DNA of 64,000 bases from Propionicimonas sp. (lineage in GTDB: Bacteria; Actinomycetota; Actinomycetes; Propionibacteriales; Propionibacteriaceae), in assembly GCA_013791955.1 (NCBI GenBank), contig VMSW01000007.1:186001-250000 (forward strand), written 5' to 3'. Shown piece after piece: positions 1 through 8,196 of this stretch. The position numbers and the translations under genes were made by a program. Positions within the stretch are counted from its first letter, which is position 1. Each line of letters starts with the position of its first letter. The notes below the pieces were generated by a model. That model worked only from the letters and a program-made list of their open reading frames with translations, was not told where the DNA came from and made no database searches.

Positions 1-407
1 ACCTCAAGTCCGGTGCGCGGTAGCTCGGTATTCAGTGGGACGGAGATCCAAGCGGCGGCGAGTTCGGGGATCGCCTTGGCGCCCAGCACCTCATCGAGGG
101 TGCGAGCGGTGGTGGTCAGGGTCTCCCGCTGGCCGTCGACGATCAGGGTGAGCGGTTTGGCGTAGGTGACTGAGATGGCGTGACCGTCTTCAACCTTGGC
201 GTCGAGTGCAGGGCTGATCAGATCGTTAGGGCCCAGGACGACACCGGCGCCGTTGAGCACGTCGGCCACGGTGACCGCGAAAGCGCCGCCGACAACGGGC
301 TGGCCGTCGATCGTCAGCTGTACGTCCTTATGCAGGGCGGTCGCGGTGGTCGTCCCACCTGCGGCGAGGGCGACGCCCAAGGCCACGGCGGTGATGATCT
401 TCTTCAA
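1..407 (-). CDS. Resuscitation-promoting-factor-like secreted protein (partial, N-terminal part)
   Basis: The gene runs off the left edge of the window, so only about 135 residues are visible. Reading from a TTG at 407, preceded by AGGAA at a good distance, it begins MKKIITAVALGVALAAGG, a signal peptide or membrane anchor. Two consecutive modules follow that match the DUF348 pattern (VQLTIDGQPVVGGAF...VADVLNGAGVVLGPNDLISP, then LTLIVDGQRETLTTTARTLDEVLGAKAI). In actinobacteria this layout is typical of RpfB-like cell-wall hydrolases, which carry DUF348 repeats, then G5 and a C-terminal Rpf lysozyme-like domain, and help dormant cells resume growth. The G5 and Rpf domains would lie outside the window, so the enzymatic part is inferred. 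It lies downstream of sodA on the same strand but behind a strong terminator, so it probably has its own promoter. Confidence 0.7.
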   Translation of the reverse strand, partial: MKKIITAVALGVALAAGGTTTATALHKDVQLTIDGQPVVGGAFAVTVADVLNGAGVVLGPNDLISPALDAKVEDGHAISVTYAKPLTLIVDGQRETLTTTARTLDEVLGAKAIPELAAAWISVPLNTELPRTGLE

Positions 408-528
408 GCTGGATTCCTGTGTTCGGCGGCAGTTTCCTGAGAACACTCTGCCTGAGTCTGAGAGATTTGGTCAAGTTTCTCAGGAATTCCCGCTTGGTGC
501 GTCGCTCACCGCAGGCCCCGAAAACACG

Positions 529-557
529 AACGCGCCGCCCGAAGTGGGCGGCGCGTT
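529..557 (-). terminator. Rho-independent terminator after sodA
   Basis: A perfect 12-bp inverted repeat (AACGCGCCGCCC and its complement) with a 5-base loop sits 11 bases past the sodA stop codon. On the minus strand it is followed by a short T-rich run (GTGTTTTC). It separates sodA from the rpf-like gene downstream. Confidence 0.85.
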
Positions 558-567
558 CAGCGAGATT

Positions 568-1176
568 TCAGAAGATGTCGACGGCCTTCGCCTTGGCCAG
601 ACGTTCGGCCACGTCGGCCCAGTTGACCACATTCCACCAGGCCTTCACGTAGTCGGCCTTCACGTTCTTGTACTGCAGGTAGAAGGCGTGCTCCCACATG
701 TCGAGCTGGAGTACCGGCAGCTGGCCAACCGGCAGGTTGTTCTGCTGGTCGTAGAGCTGGTTGATGTTCAGCCGCTTGCCGAACGTGTCCCAAACCAGCA
801 TCGCCCAACCCGAACCCTGCAGGGAGTTGGCGGCAGCCTCGAACTGGCCGGTGAAGCCGGCATAGCTGCCGAAGTACTCATCGATCGCGCTGGCCACTTC
901 GCCGGTGGGCGCACCGCCGCCGTTGGGTGACATGTTCTTCCAGAAGACCGAGTGGTTGATGTGACCGCCGAGGTGGAAGGCCAGGTCCTTCTCCAGCTTC
1001 GGGATCGCGGCGAAGTCGGCCTTGTCGCGGGCCTCAGCCAGCTTCTCCTGAGCGGTGTTGGCGCCGGCTACGTAGGCGGCGTGGTGCTTGGAGTGGTGCA
1101 GCTCCATGATCTCGCCTGAAATCGCGGGGGCCAGGTCGCCGTAGTCGTAGTCGAGAGCGGGCAGCGTGTAAGCCAT
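568..1176 (-). CDS. sodA: Superoxide dismutase (Mn/Fe family)
   Basis: This cytoplasmic enzyme converts superoxide to oxygen and hydrogen peroxide. The 202-residue protein starts [15 protein letters not shown]; this ATG has GAAGGGA upstream and fits the family N-terminus better than an in-frame start 12 codons earlier. Metal ligands are visible as His27 in MELHHSKHH, His75 in GHINHSVFW, and Asp159 and His163 in [14 protein letters not shown]. The sequence is very close to the Propionibacterium shermanii enzyme as I remember it, which works with either Fe or Mn, so metal choice cannot be read from sequence. It stands alone, ends at a strong hairpin terminator, and is probably monocistronic. 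Confidence 0.97.
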   Translation of the reverse strand: MAYTLPALDYDYGDLAPAISGEIMELHHSKHHAAYVAGANTAQEKLAEARDKADFAAIPKLEKDLAFHLGGHINHSVFWKNMSPNGGGAPTGEVASAIDEYFGSYAGFTGQFEAAANSLQGSGWAMLVWDTFGKRLNINQLYDQQNNLPVGQLPVLQLDMWEHAFYLQYKNVKADYVKAWWNVVNWADVAERLAKAKAVDIF

Positions 1177-1246
1177 GTGGGAATCCCTTCGGGGTGAGTC
1201 TGAATCGTCCAACTAATCACTTACCCCAACCGGGGCTCCAGCGCCA

Positions 1247-2059
1247 CTATTCCGGCGAAGCCGGTGCGGCAATTGCTGGAGCTAGCAGTTGGGCCCGCCG
1301 TCCCGATCGGCGGAGCAGGCGCAGTAGCGGGGCACCCAGCAAGGCGATCAGCAGCGCGTTGGTGAGCGCTCGGCCCAGATTCCAACCCATCGAGGTGGCC
1401 AGGTTGAACAACACGAACCGGTGCAGATTCGCCAGCGGGCCGGCCGCCGGGTCGAAGGACAGCTGAGTGCCATCACCCAGGGCGAACGGCCAGAAGGAGA
1501 AATCCATCAACCAGCCGTAGACAAACGCTGAGACCACGCCATAGCCAGCCAGCAGCGCCAGCTCGGCCCGACCGGACGCCTTGGGCAGCAGCCCGGCGAA
1601 CAGTCCAACGAAACCGGCGGCGAGCATTTGGTAGGGCAACCAGGGGCCGACCCCGGAGGTGATCAACGCCGAGGTGAACAAGGTGATCGCCCCCAGAGCG
1701 AAGCCGAAGGCTGCGCCATAGGCCCGTCCGGCCAGAATGATCAGGAAGAAGACCAGCTCGAAGCCGGCCGTCCCGGCACTCAACGGACGCAACACCGTGC
1801 CCACAGCGGCCAGCACGCCCAGCATGGCCAAAGTCTTGGCGTCCAGGCGCCCGGCGGAAAGCTCGGTGAGCACGACGGCCAGCACCAGCGGTAACACCAG
1901 CGCGAACACCAGCGGAGCGGTCGCCGCCGACACCCCGGAGGCTGGGGTAAGAAACAGCGGCCAGCTGAACGCCACCGCACCGATCGCCAAGGCGGCAGCT
2001 AAGACAAGGCTGAGCCGCGCCTCCTGCAGCGTGGCCAGCCCGGCTTGGCGGGTACTCAT
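1247..2059 (-). CDS. ECF transporter substrate-binding (S) component, probably for cobalamin
   Basis: A 270-residue integral membrane protein with about six hydrophobic helices (for example LVLAAALAIGAVAFSWPLFL and PLVFALVLPLVLAVVLTEL). It is the last gene of an operon that opens with a cobalamin riboswitch and contains EcfT and EcfA genes, so it should be the membrane S component that binds the vitamin and docks with the energising module. The ATG at 2059 overlaps the EcfA stop (ATGA), which fixes the start over a GTG nine bases upstream. Residues FFLIILAGRAYGAAFGFALGA resemble the conserved region of CbrT-type S components. The substrate is inferred from the riboswitch and the transcobalamin-like neighbours, not from binding residues; cobinamide or another corrinoid is possible. 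Confidence 0.8.
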   Translation of the reverse strand: MSTRQAGLATLQEARLSLVLAAALAIGAVAFSWPLFLTPASGVSAATAPLVFALVLPLVLAVVLTELSAGRLDAKTLAMLGVLAAVGTVLRPLSAGTAGFELVFFLIILAGRAYGAAFGFALGAITLFTSALITSGVGPWLPYQMLAAGFVGLFAGLLPKASGRAELALLAGYGVVSAFVYGWLMDFSFWPFALGDGTQLSFDPAAGPLANLHRFVLFNLATSMGWNLGRALTNALLIALLGAPLLRLLRRSGRRAQLLAPAIAAPASPE

Positions 2060-3645
2060 GCCAACCACCTGGCCACATCGGCAGGAGTCAGCACCGCAGC
2101 CGGGGCGAACACCTTCGCCATCTGCGGGGCGTAGGCAATCGAGGAGGTCAGCAGTGAGGCGGTATCGGCGTCGGCGATCAGCTCACCGTCAGCCATTAAT
2201 AGGGTGCGCTCGCCGATGGTGGCGGCGAACTCCACATCATGGGTGCTCACCAGCACTGCCATGCCGTCGGCGGCCAGCGAACTGATGATGGCGGCCAATT
2301 CGGCTTTGGCCTGATAGTCCAGCCCTCGGGTCGGCTCGTCCAGCAGTAGCACCGGTGGGGCGGCGCTCAGCTGAATGGCCAAGACCAAGCTGAGCTGTTG
2401 ACCCTCGGAAAGATCCCGCGGATCGCGCTCCGGCTCCACCAGGACCCCAAGTTGAGCCAGCAGGGCTGCGGTGGTGCCGGGCGGCACTACGCTGTCGCGG
2501 TCGGCTAGGTCGCACTCAGCGCCGACGGTGGGCAGATAGAGCAGGTCGGCCGCGGTCTGCGGCACCAGGGTCACCACCCGCCGCGCCTGGGCGGGGGAGA
2601 GCGTGCGGGGGTCGAGGCCATCGACGCTCACCTCACCGGCCCGGCTGAGTGCCCCCTGCAGTGCCCACAGCAGCGACGATTTGCCCGAACCGTTGCGGCC
2701 AAGCAGCGTGGTGACGCTACCTCGGTGCAGCCGCAGATCAACCTTGTTCACCGCCACCAGTTCGCCGTAGCGCACTTCGATTCCGGTGGCGACCAGAGCT
2801 GGGTCGCCGACCTCCCTTGGGGCCAACGGCGGTGGAGAAGGCAGCAGTCCTTCGCCGAGTGCCCGCCGCCGAGCTTCACGGACGCTCAACGGCACCCGCT
2901 CCCAGCCCAGGGTGCGCGCCAGGGCGGCCAGCGGTGGGGTGATGTTGGCTCGGGCCAACACTTCGGCTGGATCCCCAGCCACCACCTGGCCGTCGCCGGG
3001 CAGCCACAGCATCGAATCAGCGGCGTGCATCACCCGTTCCAGTCGATGCTCAGCCAACACCACCGTCAGGCCGACCTCATGCACCAAGGTGGTGATCGCA
3101 GCCAACACATCGGCGGCTGCGGTTGGGTCAAGGGCGGAAGTTGGCTCGTCCAACACCAACACTTCCGGACGGGCCGCCAGCACCGCAGCGATGGCCACCC
3201 GCTGCTGCTGGCCCCCGGAAAGCTCGATCAGCGCCCGGTTGCGCAGTTCGGCGATGCCGAGCAGATCAAGGGTCTCCTCGACCCGCTTGCGCATGGCGAC
3301 CGGGTCAATGCCGAGCTGCTCCATGCCGTAGGCGACCTCTTCGGTGACCGTGTCGGTGACGAAGCCGCGCATTGGGTCCTGGCCGACATAGCCGACCACT
3401 TCGGCCAGATCGCGCGGACGGAAGTGCGCGGTGTCGCGGCCGTCGACCAGCACCCGTCCGGCCAGGGTGCCGCCAGTGAAGTGCGGCACCAGGCCGTTGA
3501 TGGCACCAAGCAGGGTGGACTTGCCCGAGCCGGTGGGGCCGATCACCAGGCACAAATCGCCCTCAGCCACCTCGAAGCTGGCCCGATCAAGCACCGGACG
3601 GACGGCGTCGGGATAGCCGAAGCTGACCTGCTCGAAGGTGATCAC
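2056..3645 (-). CDS. Fused EcfA-EcfA ATPase of the ECF transporter
   Basis: A single 529-residue chain holds two complete ABC ATPase domains. The first has Walker A GPTGSGKST (residues 36-44), signature LSGGQQQR and Walker B VLVLDEP. The second has Walker A GRNGSGKSS (about 313-321), signature LSEGQQLS and Walker B VLLLDEP. In ECF transporters the two ATPases are usually separate EcfA1 and EcfA2 subunits; here one gene supplies both. It powers uptake with the EcfT and S components encoded on either side. The GTG start overlaps the EcfT stop (GTGA), and the stop overlaps the S-component start (ATGA), so the three are translated as a coupled set. Confidence 0.92.
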   Translation of the reverse strand: MITFEQVSFGYPDAVRPVLDRASFEVAEGDLCLVIGPTGSGKSTLLGAINGLVPHFTGGTLAGRVLVDGRDTAHFRPRDLAEVVGYVGQDPMRGFVTDTVTEEVAYGMEQLGIDPVAMRKRVEETLDLLGIAELRNRALIELSGGQQQRVAIAAVLAARPEVLVLDEPTSALDPTAAADVLAAITTLVHEVGLTVVLAEHRLERVMHAADSMLWLPGDGQVVAGDPAEVLARANITPPLAALARTLGWERVPLSVREARRRALGEGLLPSPPPLAPREVGDPALVATGIEVRYGELVAVNKVDLRLHRGSVTTLLGRNGSGKSSLLWALQGALSRAGEVSVDGLDPRTLSPAQARRVVTLVPQTAADLLYLPTVGAECDLADRDSVVPPGTTAALLAQLGVLVEPERDPRDLSEGQQLSLVLAIQLSAAPPVLLLDEPTRGLDYQAKAELAAIISSLAADGMAVLVSTHDVEFAATIGERTLLMADGELIADADTASLLTSSIAYAPQMAKVFAPAAVLTPADVARWLA

Positions 3646-4817
3646 GGCCGAGCCACTTCGGCCTGGGGGCGAAGGCTGCGGAGGCGGACATCGGTTCGGG
3701 CCGCGTCGGGCACCCGGGAGCGGACCGGTCGGGTGAGGGGCAGTGGCGCGAGCACGGCAGCCACGACCAGCAACGCTGACAACGACAGCTGCGGCCAGAC
3801 CAGGGGATCAGTGCTCGGGAAGAACACTTCCGGCTGGAGGAGCGCCGCCAACCCCGGGCTGAGGGCGTCCTGGGCGCCGATCAACACCAGGGCGGCTGCC
3901 GCCAGCCCAGAGCTCAGCACCAAGGTGTCTCGTCCGGTCCAGGCGAGTGGCCGGTAGCGGGTCACGGCCAGGCGGCGTCCTGCCCGGCGAAGACCCCAAC
4001 CGGTGCCGATCAGCCCGAGCACCAACAAGGCGCCGGCAGTCAGCCCCAGATCGGTGCTCAGCAGCAGGAAGCCCCCAAGCGTGGCCGCCATCGCTGAAGC
4101 GAGCATGACGGCCAGTGAGCCTTTGGCTGGCGGGCCGCTGGTGCGGGCAAAGCCGCGGGCCTCCATGCCAGCGGCCAGTGACATGGAGCGGTCAATGGCA
4201 TCAGCCAGCACCGACAACGCGATCGGGCCGAGCGCCCGCAGCCCGCGGTTGGCATCGCCTCGCAGCCGCCGGGCCCGCCGGACCCGCTGGCCGCTCTCGA
4301 TCAACTGGGGCGCGACGTTTAGGGCCACCACTACCGCCACCGAGGCCTCATAGAGGGCGGCCGGCACCGAGCGCAGCGCCTGCCGGGGGCTGGCCAGCGA
4401 GTTGGCCGCCCCGATGCAAAGCAACATCACTGCTAGTCGTAGCCCGTCATAGGCGGTGGCGGTCAGCGCCTCGGCAGTGACCGGCCCGCCCAACCTGATC
4501 CCGGCCGCCCAGGCGGGCAGCGGCAGCTCCGGCAGGGCGAAGAGGACGATTTCGCCAGCCTGGGCGCCGATGAGGATCTGGAAGAACATCCGCGAGGCGA
4601 TCACAAACGCCGCCAGCACCAGGTAGGCCCGCACTGAGCGCGCCCAGGGCGCCGCCGATCGCCTGGCGAGGACGACCACGACCATGGCCAGGGCCACCAG
4701 GGCGAGCAGCAGTGGATTGGTGGTGCCACTGACGGCGATCCCGATTCCGATCGCCCAGCCCCACCAGGCCAGCGGGTGCAGTGATCTCAGCGTGTTCGTC
4801 CTCTCCACAGCCACCAA
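3642..4817 (-). CDS. ecfT: EcfT transmembrane coupling protein (CbiQ family)
   Basis: A 391-residue membrane protein that couples ATP hydrolysis by EcfA to movement of the S component. The cytoplasmic coupling helices carry the two expected Ala-Arg-Gly-type signatures, RRARRLRG and AAGMEARGF, around residues 180-230. It is longer than a typical EcfT (about 250-280 residues) because of a C-terminal extension with three or more further hydrophobic segments, which is common in actinobacterial versions. The start is uncertain: TTG 4817, GTG 4814 and GTG 4808 are in frame and all overlap the end of the preceding secreted-protein gene; none has a clear ribosome-binding site, so translation is probably coupled to that gene. 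Confidence 0.88.
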   Translation of the reverse strand: MVAVERTNTLRSLHPLAWWGWAIGIGIAVSGTTNPLLLALVALAMVVVVLARRSAAPWARSVRAYLVLAAFVIASRMFFQILIGAQAGEIVLFALPELPLPAWAAGIRLGGPVTAEALTATAYDGLRLAVMLLCIGAANSLASPRQALRSVPAALYEASVAVVVALNVAPQLIESGQRVRRARRLRGDANRGLRALGPIALSVLADAIDRSMSLAAGMEARGFARTSGPPAKGSLAVMLASAMAATLGGFLLLSTDLGLTAGALLVLGLIGTGWGLRRAGRRLAVTRYRPLAWTGRDTLVLSSGLAAAALVLIGAQDALSPGLAALLQPEVFFPSTDPLVWPQLSLSALLVVAAVLAPLPLTRPVRSRVPDAARTDVRLRSLRPQAEVARP

Positions 4818-5506
4818 GCGCCAGCGCCGGCACCACCGGCGGCGATGACTGTTGCGGTAACGATTAGTGGCAGCGCCGAGCCAGCCTCAGTTGGGGGCGG
4901 TTCAGCGCTGATAGCTGTCGGTGCCACCGTCTGAGCCGGGGTGGGCGTGCTGGTGGGCGTCGCGGTGCTGGTGGGCGTCTTGCTCGGGCTCGCCGAGGGC
5001 TTGGCAGTCACCGAGGCAGTTGGTTTCGCCGAGGACGGCTTCGGTTTGGCCACCGGGTTGACTGGTGGCTTGGCCCCCGGCGCGGAGGCGCTGCCGCTGA
5101 TGCTCACGTAGTGCCACCCTTCGGCATTGCCCTTGCTTGGGTGGTAGGAACTGGGACCAAGGTTGGCGTAGCTCCAACCGGAGTAACTGCCGTCGGCCTT
5201 CCGGGTGGCCTGCCAGTAGGACCAGTAGTTCTTGTAGACGTCATGCTTGCTGGGCTTATCAGCAACCTTCACCACCATGCCGCCTTCTAGCCGGGCACCA
5301 AAGGTCGCCTTGAGGGCCGCGGTGCCGCTGGCATAGCTGGTCGCGCATTTGGTGACCACGCCACCGCCCAAGGAACCGTAGTCGACCACCACCCAGACGC
5401 CGTTGCAGGCGGCGTAGGTGGTCTCAGCCTGGGCTGGGGTGGCGGCTCCCGCCCAACCCAGGGTGAGGACGGCAACAGCCAGCGAGACCAGGAGGCGCCG
5501 GATCAT
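4787..5506 (-). CDS. Membrane-anchored transcobalamin-like (DUF4430-like) domain protein
   Basis: A 239-residue exported protein with a signal peptide (MIRRLLVSLAVAVLTLGWAG, cleavage near AQA-ET). One roughly 105-residue domain follows, starting CNGVWVVVDYGS and containing KCATSY, YWSYWQA and EGWHY. Then come a long Pro/Ser/Thr/Lys linker, one transmembrane helix (LPLIVTATVIAAGGAGAGAWWLW) and a short basic tail. The domain is paralogous to those of the two upstream gene products and resembles the transcobalamin C-terminal-like DUF4430 fold (DGS...W and paired Trp/Tyr core). I infer that it displays a corrinoid-binding or capping domain on a flexible stalk near the ECF transporter. Its start overlaps the previous stop by four bases. 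Confidence 0.75.
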   Translation of the reverse strand: MIRRLLVSLAVAVLTLGWAGAATPAQAETTYAACNGVWVVVDYGSLGGGVVTKCATSYASGTAALKATFGARLEGGMVVKVADKPSKHDVYKNYWSYWQATRKADGSYSGWSYANLGPSSYHPSKGNAEGWHYVSISGSASAPGAKPPVNPVAKPKPSSAKPTASVTAKPSASPSKTPTSTATPTSTPTPAQTVAPTAISAEPPPTEAGSALPLIVTATVIAAGGAGAGAWWLWRGRTR

Positions 5507-6234
5507 TTGCGCCGAACCTTCTTGGTGGCCGGTGATTTGAGGACCACGGTTTGGCGGTTACTGGCGGTGGCCGTCACCTGGACGTGGATCTTCTTTCCCT
5601 GGTCAGCCTTCTTCAGCCGGTAGCTCGCCTTAGTGGCGATCAACTTGGTGCCCCGATACCACCGGTAGGTGAACTTCGGGATCGGGCTCCAAGTGCCGAC
5701 CTTCGCCGTCAGCTTCTTGCCCACCTTCGCGGTGCCGCTGATCTTGATGGTGCCCTTTTTGGCGTAGCCGAGCGGGGGCTGGCGGAAGCTGGCCGTGGTG
5801 GCGTAGGGGCCGTAGTGCCAGCCCTCGACGGAGCCTGGCTTCGGGTCGTAGTTCGATGCGCCGTCTGCGGAGGACGTCCAGGCGCTCCAAGTGCCATCAG
5901 CATTTGGCGTGGCATGCCAGTAGCCCCAGTAGTTGGTGTAGCTGGGGTCTAGCGCTTCGGGGAAGCCGTTGATTCGATCGACGAACTCGCCGTAAGAACC
6001 AGTGGTGGTTTCCAGCGTGAAGCCAGCGCTCTTCAGCGCCTCCAGCCCGGTGCCGTGCGACGCGGCGCAGCGCACCGACACGTCGCTGCCGCGATCCACC
6101 ACCACCCAAACCCCAGTGCAGGACGTGACTGAGGCTGGCAGCGGGGTGACGACGGCCTGGGCCGGGGCTGCCGGCAGGGCAGCCGCCAGTAGGCCAGCGC
6201 TGAGGGTGGCGACAATCCAGGTGCGGATACTCAT
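5503..6234 (-). CDS. Secreted transcobalamin-like domain protein with C-terminal Ig-like module
   Basis: A 243-residue secreted protein with a signal peptide (MSIRTWIVATLSAGLLAAAL, cleavage near AQA-VV). The middle holds the same domain as its neighbours: CTGVWVVVDRGS, RCAASHGTGLEAL, NYWGYWHA and EGWHYGPYA, with two conserved cysteines. The C-terminal 80 residues (KISGTAKVGKKLTAKVGTW...YRWYRGTKLI) form a beta-sandwich repeat common in actinobacterial surface proteins, ending in a very basic tail (KSPATKKVRRK). There is no sortase motif or membrane helix, so it is either released or held to the wall by charge. It probably helps bind B12 outside the membrane. Both ends overlap neighbouring genes, which marks it as part of the operon. 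Confidence 0.72.
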   Translation of the reverse strand: MSIRTWIVATLSAGLLAAALPAAPAQAVVTPLPASVTSCTGVWVVVDRGSDVSVRCAASHGTGLEALKSAGFTLETTTGSYGEFVDRINGFPEALDPSYTNYWGYWHATPNADGTWSAWTSSADGASNYDPKPGSVEGWHYGPYATTASFRQPPLGYAKKGTIKISGTAKVGKKLTAKVGTWSPIPKFTYRWYRGTKLIATKASYRLKKADQGKKIHVQVTATASNRQTVVLKSPATKKVRRK

Positions 6235-7739
6235 CGGCGTGCCTGAGCGTGCTTGGGTTGGTAGTGCTCGTTGCGGGCCAACATCAGGACGGCACCCAGG
6301 GCTACCAGCCCGACCCCCGCAGCCCCGAGCGGCCAGGAGGCCAGACCGGTATTGGCCAGCGTGTCGCCGGGATCAGTCTCGGTGTCATCGCTGATTGCGC
6401 AGGTGTCCAGTGGCGCCGAGATGCTGGCGTAGCTGGTGCCGTTGAGCAGGAACATCGCCGATGCGGTGGCCAACTGATTGGCTGACTTGCCGTCGAGGGT
6501 GTTGGCGAAGGCGCCATTGCTGAGTTGCTGGGTGCCCAGCCAGGTCAGCGAATCGGCCACGCTGACGCCGTGCAGCTTCAATGCCGAAGCCAGCAGTGAG
6601 GTGCTGTCGACCGGGGAGTAGTTCGCCCAGTAGCCGGCGGCCTTCTTGGCCCCGGCCGCCCAGGTGGTCGCCTTGGTCACTGCGGCTGCGGTGTCAGCGG
6701 TGGGGGTGATTACCTGATCTGACAACGCAATCAGGGCCAGCGCGGTGGAATCGGGATCGGCCGAGGTGCCGAAACCCCAGGCGCCGCTGGCCAGCTGCTT
6801 GCCCAGCAGGTAGTCCACCATCTTCGCGCTGGGGGCGCTGCCCGCTCGCTTGAGCCCGATCATGGCCAGCGCCTGACCGAAGGCGAAGTCACTGGCCGAT
6901 CCCAACTGCCCGTCGGTGCCGGCCCCGGTGCGGATCCGGTCAGCCAGATTCACCCCGGCGAAGTTGGTCGGGTCGTCCCCGACCGCCGAGGCGAAGATGG
7001 CCAGCTTCGCGGCGGCGTAGCTGCTGGTTTTGGAGTAGTCGTCAGCCTGGCTGCGCAGGTACTCGCGAATCGGCTTCAACTTGGTGGCGTAGGTGCATTC
7101 GGCGGTGGCCAGACCCAGGCCAACGTCCAGGGCGCTGCCGGCGGAGCCCCAACTGCTCGGGGTGCTGGCGGCCAACCATTTCCCGGCTTTGCCAGCAGCG
7201 CTGGACGGCGCCGTTGAAGTGGACGCGCTGGGGGTGGCCGTCGCTGAGGTTGAAGCGCTAGGGCTGGTGCTGGCGCTGACTGGCACGGCGGTGAGCTCCG
7301 GCCCGGGCGCTGGCCAGGCTGCGGAGAAGGAGGTCAAGCGGAAGCCGGAGACCTTCGTCGGGTCGGGGGTGTCGGCGCCGATACCGGCGCCAGCGGTCCA
7401 GTCGCCAAGGCTGCCATCGGCCTTGATCTCGGCGCTGGCCTGATACCAGTAATACGGATCGCCGATCGTGGGCTTGGCATCGATTTGATCCAGGGACAGG
7501 CCCCAGGCCGAATCGCTGGTGACAGCGGTGAATCCGGCGCTTTCGAGCAGCTTCACCCCGGTGTCGTAGGTGGTAGCGCAGCCCAGGGTCGGCGCGGTGG
7601 AGTCGTCGTACTGGACGGCAACCCACACCCCCGCGCACGAGGTCGGCGCGGTTGGCGCGGCGATAGCCGGCACCGCGATTAGAGAGACGAGCGCAGCTGT
7701 AGTCCCGACAGCCAACGCCCGGAAGAAGTTTGTGGTCAT
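6231..7739 (-). CDS. Cell-wall-anchored intrinsic-factor/transcobalamin-like B12 capture protein
   Basis: The first operon gene encodes 502 residues. In order there are: a signal peptide (MTTNFFRALAVGTTAALVSL, cleavage near AIA-AP); the transcobalamin/DUF4430-like domain (CAGVWVAVQYDD, GCATTYDTG, YYWYQA, to about residue 135); a Ser/Thr/Ala linker; and about 260 residues of alpha-helical repeats of the prenyltransferase/transcobalamin barrel type (DYLLGKQLASGAWGFG, DSTALALIAL, WLGTQQLSNGAF). The end is LANTG, a hydrophobic helix and a basic tail, a sorting signal of the LAxTG type used by class E sortases. Mammalian intrinsic factor and transcobalamin combine the same two folds in the reverse order. 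The ATG at 7739 has AAAGGA upstream and follows the cobalamin riboswitch. The corrinoid-binding role is inferred. Confidence 0.78.
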   Translation of the reverse strand: MTTNFFRALAVGTTAALVSLIAVPAIAAPTAPTSCAGVWVAVQYDDSTAPTLGCATTYDTGVKLLESAGFTAVTSDSAWGLSLDQIDAKPTIGDPYYWYQASAEIKADGSLGDWTAGAGIGADTPDPTKVSGFRLTSFSAAWPAPGPELTAVPVSASTSPSASTSATATPSASTSTAPSSAAGKAGKWLAASTPSSWGSAGSALDVGLGLATAECTYATKLKPIREYLRSQADDYSKTSSYAAAKLAIFASAVGDDPTNFAGVNLADRIRTGAGTDGQLGSASDFAFGQALAMIGLKRAGSAPSAKMVDYLLGKQLASGAWGFGTSADPDSTALALIALSDQVITPTADTAAAVTKATTWAAGAKKAAGYWANYSPVDSTSLLASALKLHGVSVADSLTWLGTQQLSNGAFANTLDGKSANQLATASAMFLLNGTSYASISAPLDTCAISDDTETDPGDTLANTGLASWPLGAAGVGLVALGAVLMLARNEHYQPKHAQARR

Positions 7740-7795
7740 TCCGGTCCTTTCGCGCGAGGCGCCGGACCGGTGAACTACCGGCTCATCCCGCATGC

Positions 7796-7925
7796 CTCGA
7801 CGGTTTCATTGAGCCCAAATCCAGGCAGGCATTCCGACTTAGGCCAAGAGGCTTCACGGTTGCGGGTCAGTCCCGGATTCTCACCGGGTTCCCCTGCACA
7901 GTTTGGTGGCCACACCATATCCCAC
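7796..7925 (-). promoter_or_regulatory. Cobalamin (B12) riboswitch
   Basis: The minus strand carries the hallmark core GGGGAACCCGGTGAGAATC followed by CGGGACTGACCCGCAACCGTG, then a 3' closing segment ending GTCGGAATGCCTGCC. This is the classic adenosylcobalamin riboswitch consensus. Past it, GC-rich inverted repeats (CGAGGC with GCCTCG, enclosing CCGG with CCGG) lead into the GAAAGGA ribosome-binding site of the first operon gene, a plausible switch that hides translation initiation when B12 is bound. It identifies the six genes downstream as B12-regulated. Confidence 0.95.
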
Positions 7926-7950
7926 CGCGGACGGCCGCCAGCCCGCGTCC

Positions 7951-8150
7951 CTCAGTTCCTTGGGCTGCGTCCCACAGTTCCCTGAGCATGTGTCCCTTCA
8001 GTTCCCTGAGCTTGTCGAAGGGTCACCCACTGCAGAGGCTTCGACGGGCTCAGCCAACTGATTGCGAGCTCGGCCAACTGATCTGCGTCCCTTTCAATTC
8101 CTGGGCTTCGTCCTTTAGTTCCCTGAGCTCGTCGAAGGGTCGGGCGAGAC
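7951..8150. repeat. Cluster of dispersed palindromic repeats (copy A)
   Basis: The 457-base gap between the riboswitch operon and the next gene holds the riboswitch, this cluster and a terminator. The cluster has several forms of AGTTCCCTGAGCTTGTCGAA with GGGTC after it, and one inverse form GCTTCGACGGGCTCAGCCAA, some degenerate. The same elements recur near 49118, 51769 and 55736. They are non-coding and REP-like. Confidence 0.8.
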
Positions 8151-8156
8151 GCAAAC

Positions 8157-8183
8157 GAGGGCCAGCACACTGTGCTGGCCCTC
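8157..8183 (-). terminator. Rho-independent terminator after the repeat-protein gene
   Basis: A perfect inverted repeat, GAGGGCCAGCACA with TGTGCTGGCCCTC, lies 14 bases after the stop codon of the minus-strand gene ending at 8197. Confidence 0.8.
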
Positions 8184-8196
8184 GGGGGTTGAAGAA

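Noticed and set aside
408..528. A c-di-AMP (ydaO-type) riboswitch in front of the rpf-like gene
   Set aside because: Such riboswitches are known upstream of actinobacterial rpf genes, so I looked, but this 120-base leader lacks the conserved core. It has only a weak TTGACC...CAGAGT promoter-like pair.
2725..3957. A 410-residue plus-strand open frame opposite the EcfA/EcfT genes
   Set aside because: It is antisense to genes with intact Walker and signature motifs, and its translation is unstructured and Gln/His/Arg-rich.
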